Shown piece by piece: positions 1 to 9,279 of a stretch of DNA of 64,000 nt. The number at the start of each line of letters is the position of its first letter. The stretch's first letter is position 1. The stretch spans positions 1 through 64,000 of the forward strand of contig CAIUMP010000056.1 in NCBI GenBank assembly GCA_903900335.1, read 5' to 3'. Origin of the DNA: an uncultured Ignavibacteriota bacterium. Lineage in GTDB: Bacteria; Bacteroidota; Ignavibacteria; Palsa-1295. The notes below the pieces were generated by a model that had not been told where the DNA came from, ran no database searches, and saw nothing but the letters and a program-made list of their open reading frames with translations. Both the position numbers and the translations under genes were made by a program.

Positions 1-293
1 ATCCGGTATGTCCCGATAATATGCTGAGTGGTTTTGTCGGCACACACACGTTCACGATCGAGAGCATTGTGCCTAATCCGGCGCGCGATGAGATCGTAGT
101 TAGGGTGCGGGGTTCGGGGTATGGGGTATCGCTTGTGATGTATGACGTGCTGGGACACGCCGTACTAACGACGCAGCAAAGCGCAAGCAATGCGATCAGC
201 TTGGATGTCTCCAGGTTGGCGGAGGGCTCCTATTATCTTCGCGTCTGTTCAGCGAGCTCCGTTGTCTCGCGAAGAGTGGTGATAGCGCGATAG
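1..293 (+). CDS. C-terminal part of a T9SS cargo protein (5' end outside the window)
   Basis: The reading frame is open from the first bases of the window to the TAG at 291-293, so the ATG at 21 is probably internal. About 97 residues are visible. They form a type A T9SS sorting domain: a IVPNPARDE segment, a YDVLGHAV strand, LAEGSYYLRV, and a basic end, RRVVIAR. In Bacteroidota such domains take exported proteins across the outer membrane and are then cleaved. The functional part lies upstream, so the cargo's role cannot be told. It ends 30 bp before the convergent response regulator gene. Confidence 0.75.
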   Translation, partial: PVCPDNMLSGFVGTHTFTIESIVPNPARDEIVVRVRGSGYGVSLVMYDVLGHAVLTTQQSASNAISLDVSRLAEGSYYLRVCSASSVVSRRVVIAR

Positions 294-322
294 GGTCGGA
301 GCTGTGAATTCGTGGATGCGTG

Positions 323-1015
323 TCAAGTGCGGATTCCGTACCCGACGCCGCGCTCGCTTGTGATGAGGCGGTCCTTCTCCTCGCGGGCGGCATCGATCTT
401 CTCGCGCAGACGCTTGATATACACGTCGATCACGTTCGATCCCATCGTGAACGAGTAGCCCCACACGTGCTGTGTGATGACCGAGCGCGATAGAATGCGT
501 CCCTTGTTGCGCATCAGGTATTCCAGCAACTCATACTCCTTTACCGTGAGCGGTATGTGCTGATCCTCATCGCTATTCGGCTGCTTGCGACGAGCCGTGT
601 GCGTGACGGTGTCCAGCACGAGGTCTCGCGCGACAAGCTGCGTCTTCTTCTCAATGTCCGATCGGCGCAAGAGTGAACGCACGCGCGCGGAGAGCTCTTC
701 GAAAAGGAATGGCTTGGTGAGATAGTCATCGGCACCAGCGTCGAGCCCCTGAACTTTCTCCCCGATCTCCGTCTTGGCAGTCAGGCAGAGTATCGGCACA
801 TTACGTTTCGCCGCGCGTACTTCGCGAATGACATCCAGCCCGGAAAGCTTGGGCATCATGATGTCGGTGATGATAAGGTCGTAGGACTCGGCAAGCGCGC
901 GCTGGAGCCCCTCTTCGCCGTCGAGGGCAACATCGACGTCGTACTTCTCTTCGCGAAGGCCCTGTTCCAGGAAACGGGCTACTTTCTTTTCGTCTTCTAT
1001 AACAAGTATGCGCAT
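323..1015 (-). CDS. OmpR/PhoB-family response regulator, orphan
   Basis: A DNA-binding response regulator of 230 residues. The receiver domain (about 1-118) begins MRILVIEDE with the acidic pocket at Glu7/Asp8, phospho-acceptor Asp51 in DIMMPKLSG, Thr79 and Lys101. A winged-helix domain follows (about 128-228) with the usual LTVKEYELLEYLMRNKGRILSR and NVIDVYIKRLREKID segments. I chose the ATG at 1015 rather than a start 18 codons upstream, because family members begin at MRILVIEDE. The closest type is CusR/RprY. A sensor kinase is normally encoded next to it, but the downstream neighbour is a T9SS cargo gene and the upstream one an isomerase, so the partner is elsewhere or lost. Targets cannot be inferred. 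Confidence 0.9.
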   Translation of the reverse strand: MRILVIEDEKKVARFLEQGLREEKYDVDVALDGEEGLQRALAESYDLIITDIMMPKLSGLDVIREVRAAKRNVPILCLTAKTEIGEKVQGLDAGADDYLTKPFLFEELSARVRSLLRRSDIEKKTQLVARDLVLDTVTHTARRKQPNSDEDQHIPLTVKEYELLEYLMRNKGRILSRSVITQHVWGYSFTMGSNVIDVYIKRLREKIDAAREEKDRLITSERGVGYGIRT

Positions 1016-1244
1016 AGCTGCGTTATGAACTGTGGAGAGCAGTGGTGGCAGCCGGACATCAGAGAGCACGAACCTGTCTATCTCTGTGTACGGGTGTTAG
1101 AATTTCCTATTGAAACAAGCAATAATCGTGCTACAAATTGCTGAGCTTCCCAATGCCCCCTGTGCACGAATCTATGCAGGATGAACGTGACCCTGCGAAA
1201 CCCTATCTTGACGGACTGAATTTCTGTACAAAACTACCATCCCT

Positions 1245-2339
1245 GTGACGCCCGGAGACAAAAAGCGCACCGCTACCCCTTCAGCCACCGAAGGCCGCAA
1301 GGCCGAGCACGTGGATCTTGTGGTCCGCGAACGGGTGGAACATCGCGCAAAGCGCACCGGCTTCGACGATCTGAATTTCGAGCACAACGCGCTCCCCGAA
1401 CTTCACTTCGATGATATTTCGCTCGAAACAACGCTTCTCGGTTTCTCGCTCAAGGCTCCGCTCCTAATTTCGAGCATGACCGGCGGGTACACTGGTGCAT
1501 ACGAAATCAACCGTGCTCTCGGCCGCGCCGCCGAGAAGTTTGGGCTTGCGATCGGGCTCGGCAGTGGTAGGCAGGCACTGGAGTCCGCTGAACAGCATCG
1601 TACATTTTCCGTCGTGCGAGAGGTTGCGCCTAAAGCTTTCATCTTCGCAAACATTGGCGGCGTGGAAGCCGCACGGCTACATGCAACGGGAAAGAGCGGC
1701 GAGCTGCGTCGCTTGATCGATCTCCTTCAGGCGAATGCGCTTGCCATTCATCTCAATCCCGTTCAGGAGTTGCTGCAACCAGAAGGCTCACGCGATTTCC
1801 GTGGCGTTCTCGCTGGCATTGAGTCCTGCGTGAAAACTCTCACCGTCCCGATCATAGTGAAAGAGGTAGGATCGGGTATTTCCCAATCGGTCGCGCGTCG
1901 GTTGCTGGAAGTTGGTGTTCGGGCGATCGATGTGGCTGGTGCAGGCGGCACAAGTTGGGCTGGTGTGGAGATACTTCGCAATGGAATCGGATCTCGCCAT
2001 AACCTAGAGCCATTTTGGGATTGGGGAATTCCTACTGCAGAGGCTTTACAACAAGTCTCTGAGCTACGCCCGGAGTTCGGGTTCGATCTGATCTCCAGCG
2101 GTGGCATCCGCACCGGTGTGGACGTAGCAAAATCTGTAGCGCTGGGTGCCACCGCCGCTGGGGTTGCACGTCCGCTCATTCAGGCGTTCGTCGAGCACGA
2201 TGAAGAAGCACTTTTTGCACTGGTCGAGACGTTCCTCTTCCAGCTTCGCGCCGCAATGTTCCTAACGGGCTCCTCGGACATTCCCGCTCTGACGCGGCAG
2301 CGACTTCACCCACGGGCCAATAATACCGATCTGTCTTGA
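1245..2339 (+). CDS. fni: Type 2 isopentenyl-diphosphate delta-isomerase
   Basis: A flavin- and NADPH-dependent enzyme that interconverts IPP and DMAPP, the building blocks of isoprenoids. The 364 residues fit the family. Visible family features are the N-terminal GRKAEHVDLV (phosphate-binding Arg/Lys/His), SSMTGG for FMN, HLNPVQE with the catalytic glutamine and metal-binding glutamate, GSGIS, DVAGAGGTSWAGVE, and SSGGIRTGVD near the FMN phosphate. It starts at GTG; no better ATG precedes the conserved N-terminus. The stop overlaps the next gene's start by four bases, so translation is probably coupled to the polyprenyl synthase that uses its product. It is unrelated in fold to type 1 (Idi) isomerase. 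Confidence 0.93.
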   Translation: MTPGDKKRTATPSATEGRKAEHVDLVVRERVEHRAKRTGFDDLNFEHNALPELHFDDISLETTLLGFSLKAPLLISSMTGGYTGAYEINRALGRAAEKFGLAIGLGSGRQALESAEQHRTFSVVREVAPKAFIFANIGGVEAARLHATGKSGELRRLIDLLQANALAIHLNPVQELLQPEGSRDFRGVLAGIESCVKTLTVPIIVKEVGSGISQSVARRLLEVGVRAIDVAGAGGTSWAGVEILRNGIGSRHNLEPFWDWGIPTAEALQQVSELRPEFGFDLISSGGIRTGVDVAKSVALGATAAGVARPLIQAFVEHDEEALFALVETFLFQLRAAMFLTGSSDIPALTRQRLHPRANNTDLS

Positions 2340-3316
2340 CTCCGACTTCCTTCGACACCCACGCCGAATCCCTTCGGGTACATATTGAGCAATATCTTGC
2401 GACCTCGGTTCCACCGGGGTTGCCGAGCTTGTATGATCCTGTCCGGGATATGCTTACAGCTGGCGGCAAACGTGTCCGCCCGTTACTTACTGCGCTTGCG
2501 GCGGGGCCAGATGCACCAAGCGATCACTGGCTTCCGGCAGCGTGCGCAGTCGAACTGCTCCACACCTTTACTCTGGTCCATGATGACATTATGGACAACG
2601 CCGCTTCCCGCCGAGGACGACCAACGACACATGTAGCCTACGGCGTCAATACCGCCATCCTCTCTGGGGATGTGATCATCGCGCTCGCGACAGAATCGCT
2701 TGCTCGGACAACCTCGCCAACTGTCCATTTTATGTTAGAGGAGTTTGGCCTCGCATTCCGGAGGGTGTGCGAAGGTCAGGCACTGGATAAAGAATTTGAA
2801 CTGCGGGACGACCTAACGGTCGAGGAATATCTTCACATGATCGACCTCAAAACCTCCAAAGTTCTTGAACTTGCTGCTGTGCTCGGTGCACTCGCCGTGG
2901 AATCTTCACACAAGGAGGATCTGCGTGCATTCGCGCATCATCTGGGCCTTGCATTTCAGATCAGCGACGACCTGCTCGACCTCACTGCCGACCAGGCGGC
3001 GTTCGGAAAGACGATCGGCGGGGACATCGTCGAAGGCAAGCGCACACTGCTATTCGTCTGTGCGACCGAGCACTATTCCCGAATGAACGTCCAACAACGC
3101 GCGCTGATGGATCGCATCCGAGATCACGCGGCAACTGCAGAGGACGTTCCTCTGGCTCGCGAGCTATTTAGCACGCTTGGCGTACTGACTTCCGCAGAAC
3201 GAATAGCAAAGCAGGAAACCGACCGAGCAAAAGCCGCATTGGGCAGAGTCCCGGTTTCCGAGGCCCGGCAGCACCTCGAAGTGTTCTGCGATCGCCTGCT
3301 GGGAAGAAGTAGTTAA
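2336..3316 (+). CDS. Polyprenyl (isoprenyl) diphosphate synthase
   Basis: A trans-prenyltransferase of the FPP/GGPP synthase fold that condenses IPP onto allylic diphosphates. The first aspartate-rich motif is LVHDDIMD followed by RRGRPTTH; the second is QISDDLLDLTAD. GGKRVRP at the N-terminus binds IPP. The fifth residue before the first motif is Phe, which in this family tends to stop the chain at a short length (C15-C20), but chain length cannot be fixed from sequence alone. The start is a TTG at 2336 that shares bases with the TGA of fni (TTGA overlap), marking a two-gene isoprenoid operon. Length 326 is typical. Products would feed quinone, carotenoid or undecaprenyl synthesis. Confidence 0.88.
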   Translation: MTPTSFDTHAESLRVHIEQYLATSVPPGLPSLYDPVRDMLTAGGKRVRPLLTALAAGPDAPSDHWLPAACAVELLHTFTLVHDDIMDNAASRRGRPTTHVAYGVNTAILSGDVIIALATESLARTTSPTVHFMLEEFGLAFRRVCEGQALDKEFELRDDLTVEEYLHMIDLKTSKVLELAAVLGALAVESSHKEDLRAFAHHLGLAFQISDDLLDLTADQAAFGKTIGGDIVEGKRTLLFVCATEHYSRMNVQQRALMDRIRDHAATAEDVPLARELFSTLGVLTSAERIAKQETDRAKAALGRVPVSEARQHLEVFCDRLLGRSS

Positions 3317-3414
3317 TACCGCCAACCTTCCAGGGTTGCGGCACCTTAGTGGCTCGGATTTCTTTCCTCTATCTTCGAATTTTGTAGAACGAGGCAAATC
3401 ATTGGAATGGCTGA

Positions 3415-3687
3415 GTGATCGAACAAACTGTTACAATTAAGAATCGGGCGGGGCTGCACACACGCCCTGCGGCGGCCATCGTGAAGCTCGCAAGTAAATT
3501 CGAATCGGAATTTTACGTCGTAAAGGACGGATTCCGCATCAATGGTAAGTCGATCATCGGGGTCATGACGCTCGCAGCCGCGCAGGGTACAACGCTGGAT
3601 CTTGAATTCGATGGACCCGACGAAACCGAAGCAATGAGCACGCTCGTGGAGTACTTCGAAAAGGGATTTGAGGAAATGGATGAGTAG
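3415..3687 (+). CDS. HPr-type phosphocarrier protein
   Basis: The small cytoplasmic phosphocarrier of a PEP-dependent phosphotransferase relay (90 residues). The active-site His15 lies in NRAGLHTRPAA. Ser46, the site used by HPr kinase in other bacteria, is present in NGKSIIGVM, so both histidine and serine phosphorylation are possible. The start is GTG at 3415. Enzyme I follows 117 bp downstream on the same strand. No sugar-specific EIIA/B/C gene is in the window, so I infer a regulatory rather than a sugar-importing role. Confidence 0.9.
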   Translation: MIEQTVTIKNRAGLHTRPAAAIVKLASKFESEFYVVKDGFRINGKSIIGVMTLAAAQGTTLDLEFDGPDETEAMSTLVEYFEKGFEEMDE

Positions 3688-3804
3688 TATTCAATACCCA
3701 GCCACGAAGCGATCTTCGCTATAGGGGTAGGCACGTTCGACGCAGCACATTTAGCACATGTAATTACAGTGACACACAGGCATCCATCGGAGAAAAAGCA
3801 GATT

Positions 3805-5634
3805 ATGCGATTCAGTGGAATCGCGGCGAGCCGGGGCATTGCCATTGGCCCCGCGTACCGCTACTCTCGCACGCTGCTCTACGCCGAGGATCGTGACCTG
3901 TTGCCAGCCGACGTTCCTTATGAGACCGAGCGTTTCGACGGCGCAATTCTCCGTGCGCGACAGGAGATCGAAAAAGTGCGGCGCGTAGCCGAGCAAAAAG
4001 TCGGCGCTTCAGCCTCCTCCATCTTCGAAGCGCAGATGATGATGGTCTCCGATGACATCATTCTCAAACGCATTCGCAAGCGCATTAAAGCCGAGCTGAA
4101 GCCGGCGGCTGTTATTGTCGATACCGAGTTCTCGCATCATCAGCGTCTGCTGCAGGCAAGCGACAACGCCCTCATGCGCGAGCGCGTCGATGACATTGAG
4201 GACATCAAGCAACGACTCTTGCGTTACCTCCTCGATCGAAAGAAGTGGCTTTCGAAGATCGAAGTACCTTCTATCCTCGTCGCGGACATGCTCACCCCGG
4301 CCGACGCAATCCTCTTTGCGCGATCGAGTGTACTTGCATTCTCCATTGATGGCGGCGGGGTAACAAGCCATGTTGCGATACTCGCCCGATCGCTGGGTAT
4401 TCCAGCACTCGTCGGGCTCCACGACGCAGCGGAAAGTGTCGAGACCGGGGATATGCTTATCCTCGATGGTGAGCGCGGTGAGCTGATCGTAAATCCCGAT
4501 GATGAGACGCTTAAAGGCTACCGTCAGGAGCAAAGCTTTGTCATTGCCAGCGGCGTCGGTGTGGGTGAGAAGATCCTGGAAGACGACGCTCCCATAGTCC
4601 GAACTTCCGATGGGCAGGATCTCCGAATTCTGATGAACCTCGAATTCGGCAACGAGATCGCCATCAGCGAAGCAGAGCGCCTTAGCCAGACTACTGTGGT
4701 GAGTGGCGGTGAAAAGAGGCTAGGACTCGGACTTGTGCGCACAGAACACTTCTTACTTCTTCATGACGAATTCCCAAGCGAAGAGGAGCAGAATGTTCTC
4801 TACAAAGATCTTGCCGATCGCTTCTACCCTGCCACCATCACCCTGCGAACATTTGATGTCGGCGGCGACAAGGTATTGAGTGGCTCCTATCGCGAAGATA
4901 ACCCAAACTTGGGCTGGCGCGGACTACGCATCTCACTCGACGAACCCGATCTGTTCTTGGGTCAGCTTCGTGCAGCGCTCCGGGCGTCGTATCGCGGCAA
5001 CGTGAAGATCATGTTCCCGATGGTCACGACGCAGGATGAGTTGCAGCGTGCGCTCGCCTTTCTCGAACAAGCTCGTAACGATCTGCGAAATAAGGGTGAG
5101 AACTTCGACGAAGAAATGCCGGTCGGCATCATGGTCGAAGTGCCAAGTGCCGCACTCATGGCGGACACATTCATTCCGATGGTTGATTACTTCTCCATCG
5201 GTTCGAACGACCTCACTCAATACACGCTCGCAGTTGATCGCGGTAACGACCTCATCGCCGGCCTCTTCCAGGAGTTACATCCCGCTGTTCTGAAGCTGAT
5301 TCAGCTCACGGCGCAGTCGGCACGCCGCAATGGCAAACCCGTTTGTATCTGCGGTGAATTGGGTGGCAACCCGTTGGCCACGCCAGTGCTGATTGGGTTG
5401 GGAATTGAGGAGATCTCTGTATCTCCAAGTTCTGTCCGTGCGCTAGCCGCGCGAACACGACTACTCAACGCAAGCGATTGCAAAGCACTGGTCAATCAGA
5501 TATTCGCCACGGCAACTTCAGGTGAGGATGTGAAACGAATGGTACTGGAATTCCTCAACGAACGCAATTTGGTCGAGTCCTTCAGTGATGCTAAACTTCG
5601 TCGTGGCACCGGTGCCAGGATGCCGAAGAAATAG
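3805..5634 (+). CDS. ptsI: PTS enzyme I (phosphoenolpyruvate-protein phosphotransferase)
   Basis: Transfers phosphate from PEP to HPr. I start it at ATG 3805, giving MRFSGIAASRGIAIGPA, the usual enzyme I N-terminus, with a GGAG about 12 bases before; an in-frame GTG at 3769 would add twelve atypical residues. The phosphohistidine is His189 in GGGVTSHVAILARSLGIPALVG. The C-terminal PEP-binding barrel shows GGDKVL, the GSNDLTQYTLAVDR signature and the active-site cysteine in CICGELGGNP. The 609 residues are slightly more than the usual 570-580, with a hydrophilic C-terminal tail. With HPr just upstream and no EII components visible, this is a phosphorelay of likely regulatory use. Confidence 0.93.
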   Translation: MRFSGIAASRGIAIGPAYRYSRTLLYAEDRDLLPADVPYETERFDGAILRARQEIEKVRRVAEQKVGASASSIFEAQMMMVSDDIILKRIRKRIKAELKPAAVIVDTEFSHHQRLLQASDNALMRERVDDIEDIKQRLLRYLLDRKKWLSKIEVPSILVADMLTPADAILFARSSVLAFSIDGGGVTSHVAILARSLGIPALVGLHDAAESVETGDMLILDGERGELIVNPDDETLKGYRQEQSFVIASGVGVGEKILEDDAPIVRTSDGQDLRILMNLEFGNEIAISEAERLSQTTVVSGGEKRLGLGLVRTEHFLLLHDEFPSEEEQNVLYKDLADRFYPATITLRTFDVGGDKVLSGSYREDNPNLGWRGLRISLDEPDLFLGQLRAALRASYRGNVKIMFPMVTTQDELQRALAFLEQARNDLRNKGENFDEEMPVGIMVEVPSAALMADTFIPMVDYFSIGSNDLTQYTLAVDRGNDLIAGLFQELHPAVLKLIQLTAQSARRNGKPVCICGELGGNPLATPVLIGLGIEEISVSPSSVRALAARTRLLNASDCKALVNQIFATATSGEDVKRMVLEFLNERNLVESFSDAKLRRGTGARMPKK

Positions 5635-5697
5635 GTGATAGTTGCGTAGTGCACTCTCGGCACACTGCGAGTTCAAAGCCGAGAAGTCAACCCAGGA

Positions 5698-5717
5698 AAC
5701 TGATCCGCTGATCAGTT
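5698..5717. terminator. Hairpin between convergent ptsI and desaturase genes
   Basis: A perfect 8-bp stem (5698-5705 with 5710-5717) closes a four-base loop. It covers the stop codon of the minus-strand desaturase gene and lies 64 bp past the ptsI stop. There is no clear run of T on either side, so intrinsic termination is only a guess; it could also protect the mRNA 3' ends. Confidence 0.4.
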
Positions 5718-6593
5718 CGTGCGGTGCATCCGTTCCAGCCGCATCGAAGTTGTGCGATATTTTGGGTTGACCATCCCGAGGAAGTAGGCCCTGAAAATAA
5801 ACCCCCAGAAGCTCGGCTCTTTCAATCGTGGAGAGATATTCGCTTCCACTTTTGCGTGAAGCTCGGGAGTCTTGCTCCAATGCAACCCCGCGCGCTCGTG
5901 ATGGACCGTGTGATAGCCGTTGTTAAAGAGCAAGGTATTGAGGAAGCCCACAAAATTGCGCGAGTGATTCCATTCCGACTCTTCATCGGCATGGACGTGC
6001 TGCAAGTAGTTGAAGATCAGCACGCTTGCCAGGCCGACCTGCTGTGGAATGATCACGAAGAGCAGCGCCTTCTTCCAATTGATCACGAATGCAGCTGCGA
6101 CCCATAGGATGAGTAGCGCATACTGGGAAATGCAGAACCACGCATACGGTCGATCCTCTGTCCACTGCTGTTTCAGGTAGTCGCGGATCGGCTTCTGCTG
6201 ATAATAGCTGGAGACCATCGGGTAGGTAAGCAGCATGAACAAATGATTGTGCTCGGAGAACCGATAGGTGATGGTGTAGTCACCCTCTTTGTTATTGAGC
6301 GCGTGATGGTTCATGTTATGCGTTGGTATCCACGCGAACGCAGGAAAACCGTAGAAGACGGTCAGCCAATAATCGGTTAACTGGTTCAGTACCTTGCTGC
6401 GCCAGATCGGGATGTGGTTGTGGTTATGCGCGATCACCGTAACCGCGATCGAGAAGAAGAGGAACACAATATAGAGCGGAATCCACAGGAATGAACTAAC
6501 GGAATGGAATCCGTACATCCAGAGGATCACGAACAGCGAGGTAGTCGCGACCGCATAAGCGACAGTGCGCCGGTCAGCAGAATTTCGAAGCAA
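5712..6593 (-). CDS. Membrane fatty acid desaturase family protein
   Basis: An integral-membrane di-iron enzyme of 293 residues. Three histidine clusters of the desaturase/hydroxylase superfamily are visible: HNHNH in the first third, HNMNHH about 35 residues later, and HTVHH near the C-terminus, separated by hydrophobic segments. It probably introduces a double bond or hydroxyl into an acyl chain or carotenoid-like substrate; which one cannot be told. The start codon is TTG at 6593, supported by an AGGAG seven bases upstream. The gene is alone and convergent with ptsI. Confidence 0.82.
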   Translation of the reverse strand: MLRNSADRRTVAYAVATTSLFVILWMYGFHSVSSFLWIPLYIVFLFFSIAVTVIAHNHNHIPIWRSKVLNQLTDYWLTVFYGFPAFAWIPTHNMNHHALNNKEGDYTITYRFSEHNHLFMLLTYPMVSSYYQQKPIRDYLKQQWTEDRPYAWFCISQYALLILWVAAAFVINWKKALLFVIIPQQVGLASVLIFNYLQHVHADEESEWNHSRNFVGFLNTLLFNNGYHTVHHERAGLHWSKTPELHAKVEANISPRLKEPSFWGFIFRAYFLGMVNPKYRTTSMRLERMHRTN

Positions 6594-6772
6594 AGAGATA
6601 CTCCTTCTTTAAGTCAATAGCCTCATCCCGATACGGGACATACTGAGAAAATACAGGACATTTTGCGCGGGAATTAGGTTCTGTGAACTTCATTTCAGCC
6701 CCAAATGTCATATTGGTCACCGCCCTCTCGTTTTCGGAGGGACGGTTAGACTAAATTATCCAGAGTTCTTTT

Positions 6773-8332
6773 ATGAAGCTCAATCCCGGACGAGTCCTAG
6801 CGGTCATCCCTGTGTTCATCCTTTCCGTTACGCTGATCTCCGGCTGCAAGAGTGATCCTGCGACCCAGCCTTCTCCAACCCCGCCGCCAACGGACACGAC
6901 TGCCCTTCGGCTGACATCCTCCGCAGCGGATACTATTTTTACGTCAACGGGATCGAACTTCTCCATCGCGTTCACGGTAATGAAAGGTGGCCACCCGGTT
7001 GACTCCGCCGTGATCGACTTCTACGACCCGATCATGAAGAAGCAGGTTCAACTGGGCCCGCTTGGTGCATCCGGCGGAACGGTCTTCTATGATACGCTGC
7101 CACCGCAGGGAATTCCCTTCGCCGTCTACCAATACACCTTCTATGCCTCGAAATCGACACAGAAGGATTCCATTAGGCGCTATGTAAAAGTGGATGTCGA
7201 CCCGATCCCACTGGTACTGACAATTCCAACTCCGGCCTCCGATACCATCTATGTCCGCCACGGCAATGCGGTCGCATTTTCCTTCCACATTACTCATCGC
7301 GGTGCACCGATCGACTCTTCTTACGTGGACTTTTTGAATCCCCTTCTCTCGGCACAGCCCGTTCAGGTTCACTTCGGGCCAACGATCAACGGAACCGGGG
7401 ATCTTAGTACAAGCTATACTATTGGCGCCGACGTGCCTGCCGGCAAGTATGTTATTCCCTTCATTGCTACCCGCCGCAATCGCTTCCAGAGTGACTCCGT
7501 TCGCAAGACGGTCTGGGTAATTGGAAGTGATTCCGTCACGATGGGCTTACGTGCCAGTTCGCTTGGCCCAACAACTATTGGACTGAAGTGGCAGCGCCCG
7601 GCCACAGATAAGGCCGCAGATACCGTGGTCGCGATGGCAGGCAGCACCGAAGCCGCGCGCGTCATCGCACCTGCCGGCAAATCGAGCGTGACCCTCACAG
7701 GACTTACCTCCGGAGTCGTCTATTCAATATCCGTGCGTGGGACGCTTGCCTTTTCTGAAACCATCCAGTGGGCGACTGCAACACGCTTCGGACCGATCCG
7801 GCTTTACGAAAATTCTGACCCCGACGCATCCCATCCGAACGGTATTGTTCTTGGGACCCAAGCAACCGAGCGCGTTCAAAAAACAGGGGTCACTCCGAAT
7901 TCCGATCTCTTCCTTGCAACGGATACATCCGGGGACTCACTCCTTACCCTCGCAGCTCCCGCAGTGGATTCGCTCTCCCATCGCACCGATGGAAAGAAGA
8001 CCGACTTCTCCGATTTCTCCATTGCAGCGCAAAGTCTTGATGCCCTTACGTTTGGCAGCGATTTGTCCTCACGATTCACCGCAGGTGTAAACGCCTACCG
8101 AGTACCACCGGGCGAATCCTATCTGATCTTCCAAGCACGCACAACCGATCAACATTATGCACAGATTCAGGTGGTGAATCAACTCGATGGTTCACTTGTG
8201 GGAACAACTGCCCAGGGCTACCACTACGTGGATCTCATGATCTCCTATCAGCCAGTTGCCGGAGCGCCATACGCTGCGCGTGGCAAAAATGCACGTGGCT
8301 ACGAAAGGCTTCGATTCGGACGAAGCAGATGA
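6773..8332 (+). CDS. Surface lipoprotein with repeated Ig-like modules and an Fn3-like domain
   Basis: A 519-residue putative lipoprotein of unknown function. The lipobox is LISGC with Cys25, followed by a proline/threonine-rich stretch. Two similar beta-rich modules follow (about 45-145 and 150-250), each opening with a SDTI-type segment and containing a VDF or IDF strand. A fibronectin type III-like module comes next (about 255-340, with LKWQRPA and TLTGLTSGVVYSISVRG). The C-terminal 170 residues match nothing I recognise. There is no T9SS domain, so lipidation is the likely anchor. It converges with the outer-membrane protein gene that ends 11 bp away. Confidence 0.7.
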   Translation: MKLNPGRVLAVIPVFILSVTLISGCKSDPATQPSPTPPPTDTTALRLTSSAADTIFTSTGSNFSIAFTVMKGGHPVDSAVIDFYDPIMKKQVQLGPLGASGGTVFYDTLPPQGIPFAVYQYTFYASKSTQKDSIRRYVKVDVDPIPLVLTIPTPASDTIYVRHGNAVAFSFHITHRGAPIDSSYVDFLNPLLSAQPVQVHFGPTINGTGDLSTSYTIGADVPAGKYVIPFIATRRNRFQSDSVRKTVWVIGSDSVTMGLRASSLGPTTIGLKWQRPATDKAADTVVAMAGSTEAARVIAPAGKSSVTLTGLTSGVVYSISVRGTLAFSETIQWATATRFGPIRLYENSDPDASHPNGIVLGTQATERVQKTGVTPNSDLFLATDTSGDSLLTLAAPAVDSLSHRTDGKKTDFSDFSIAAQSLDALTFGSDLSSRFTAGVNAYRVPPGESYLIFQARTTDQHYAQIQVVNQLDGSLVGTTAQGYHYVDLMISYQPVAGAPYAARGKNARGYERLRFGRSR

Positions 8333-8342
8333 TTTCGGACGA

Positions 8343-9065
8343 TTAGAACCTCCAAACGAAATTCGCCACGGGTGCTATCAGCGGCAACGTAAAATACATC
8401 AGTCCAAAATCCGAGGAGAAGTGAGCGCTCTCCAAGCGGAATGCACCGATCACGCCGAGTTTGTTCGGATTGCTAATATCCAGATTCCACAACTCTGCAA
8501 CGAATCGCATGTTCGGATTTCCCGCAAAGGGTGTGTCGAACCCAACGCCGGCACCGAGACCACCCTGATAGATGAATGTGAAGCTGCCATACGGTATGAC
8601 ATTCACCGTCACTAAAGGGTTGTCTGACCCATTGGGTGTTGAACTGGAAATCTTATAGAACACCATCCCGGTGAAGCGCGACCCTGACGGATGCTGGTAC
8701 GTAAGCGTACCGAACAAGTGAAGCAGATCATTGTCGCTCGTCAGTCGGAAGTAGTTCAAACCGCCGCCCAGCGAGAACACATCGTCATCATAGAGCGTGA
8801 CCTTCCCTTGCACAAAGCCAAACTGCGAGCGGAAGGCCACCGTTGGCATCACAGTGAAGCCAGCCGATAATGAGAAGATATCGCCAAAGCCATATCCTGC
8901 CTGTAGAAAGGCGAGCTCCCAGAAGCCCAGGTAACCACCTTCAATAGGTTTTCCACTCGGCATGATGAAATGACGATAGCCATCGCGGACGGAATCCGCT
9001 GGCTCGGACCGGGCGATTCCGGTGAGAAGGAACACGAAAATTAGCACTGCAAGACTCTGGCGCAT
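8343..9065 (-). CDS. Predicted outer-membrane beta-barrel protein, unknown function
   Basis: A 240-residue exported protein. A cleavable signal peptide is clear (about 1-20, ending near IARSEP). The rest alternates short amphipathic strands with glycine/aspartate turns (for example GYGFGDIFSLSAGFTVMP and VFSLGGGLNYFRLTSDNDL) and ends in VANFVWRF; a C-terminal phenylalanine is typical of barrels inserted by BAM. No named family was recognised. The gene stands alone with a candidate promoter almost touching its ATG. Confidence 0.7.
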   Translation of the reverse strand: MRQSLAVLIFVFLLTGIARSEPADSVRDGYRHFIMPSGKPIEGGYLGFWELAFLQAGYGFGDIFSLSAGFTVMPTVAFRSQFGFVQGKVTLYDDDVFSLGGGLNYFRLTSDNDLLHLFGTLTYQHPSGSRFTGMVFYKISSSTPNGSDNPLVTVNVIPYGSFTFIYQGGLGAGVGFDTPFAGNPNMRFVAELWNLDISNPNKLGVIGAFRLESAHFSSDFGLMYFTLPLIAPVANFVWRF

Positions 9066-9069
9066 GGTG

Positions 9070-9077
9070 CAAAGTTA
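9070..9077 (-). promoter_or_regulatory. TAnnTTTG promoter element, possibly giving a leaderless mRNA
   Basis: On the minus strand TAACTTTG matches the Bacteroidota -7 consensus TAnnTTTG exactly and is separated from the ATG of the outer-membrane protein gene by only four bases. If used, transcription would begin at or next to the start codon. No strong -33 TTG at the standard spacing was seen. Confidence 0.4.
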
Positions 9078-9279
9078 ACGAGAATTCAACGCTCCGGTTA
9101 AGAATCGGCGATAGACAAGCGTTTTCCTGAAGACTTTTTCATTCGTTGAGCCTCCCATTTCCGTATATTTACAGTTGCTTTATGCGACTTTTAGGTTCAC
9201 TTCGAGCGGGCGAGCCCTGTTAAACGACGGCTTCCGATCAAAGTGAGTGCTTTGGTAAACATTAGTTAGCACAAGTGTA

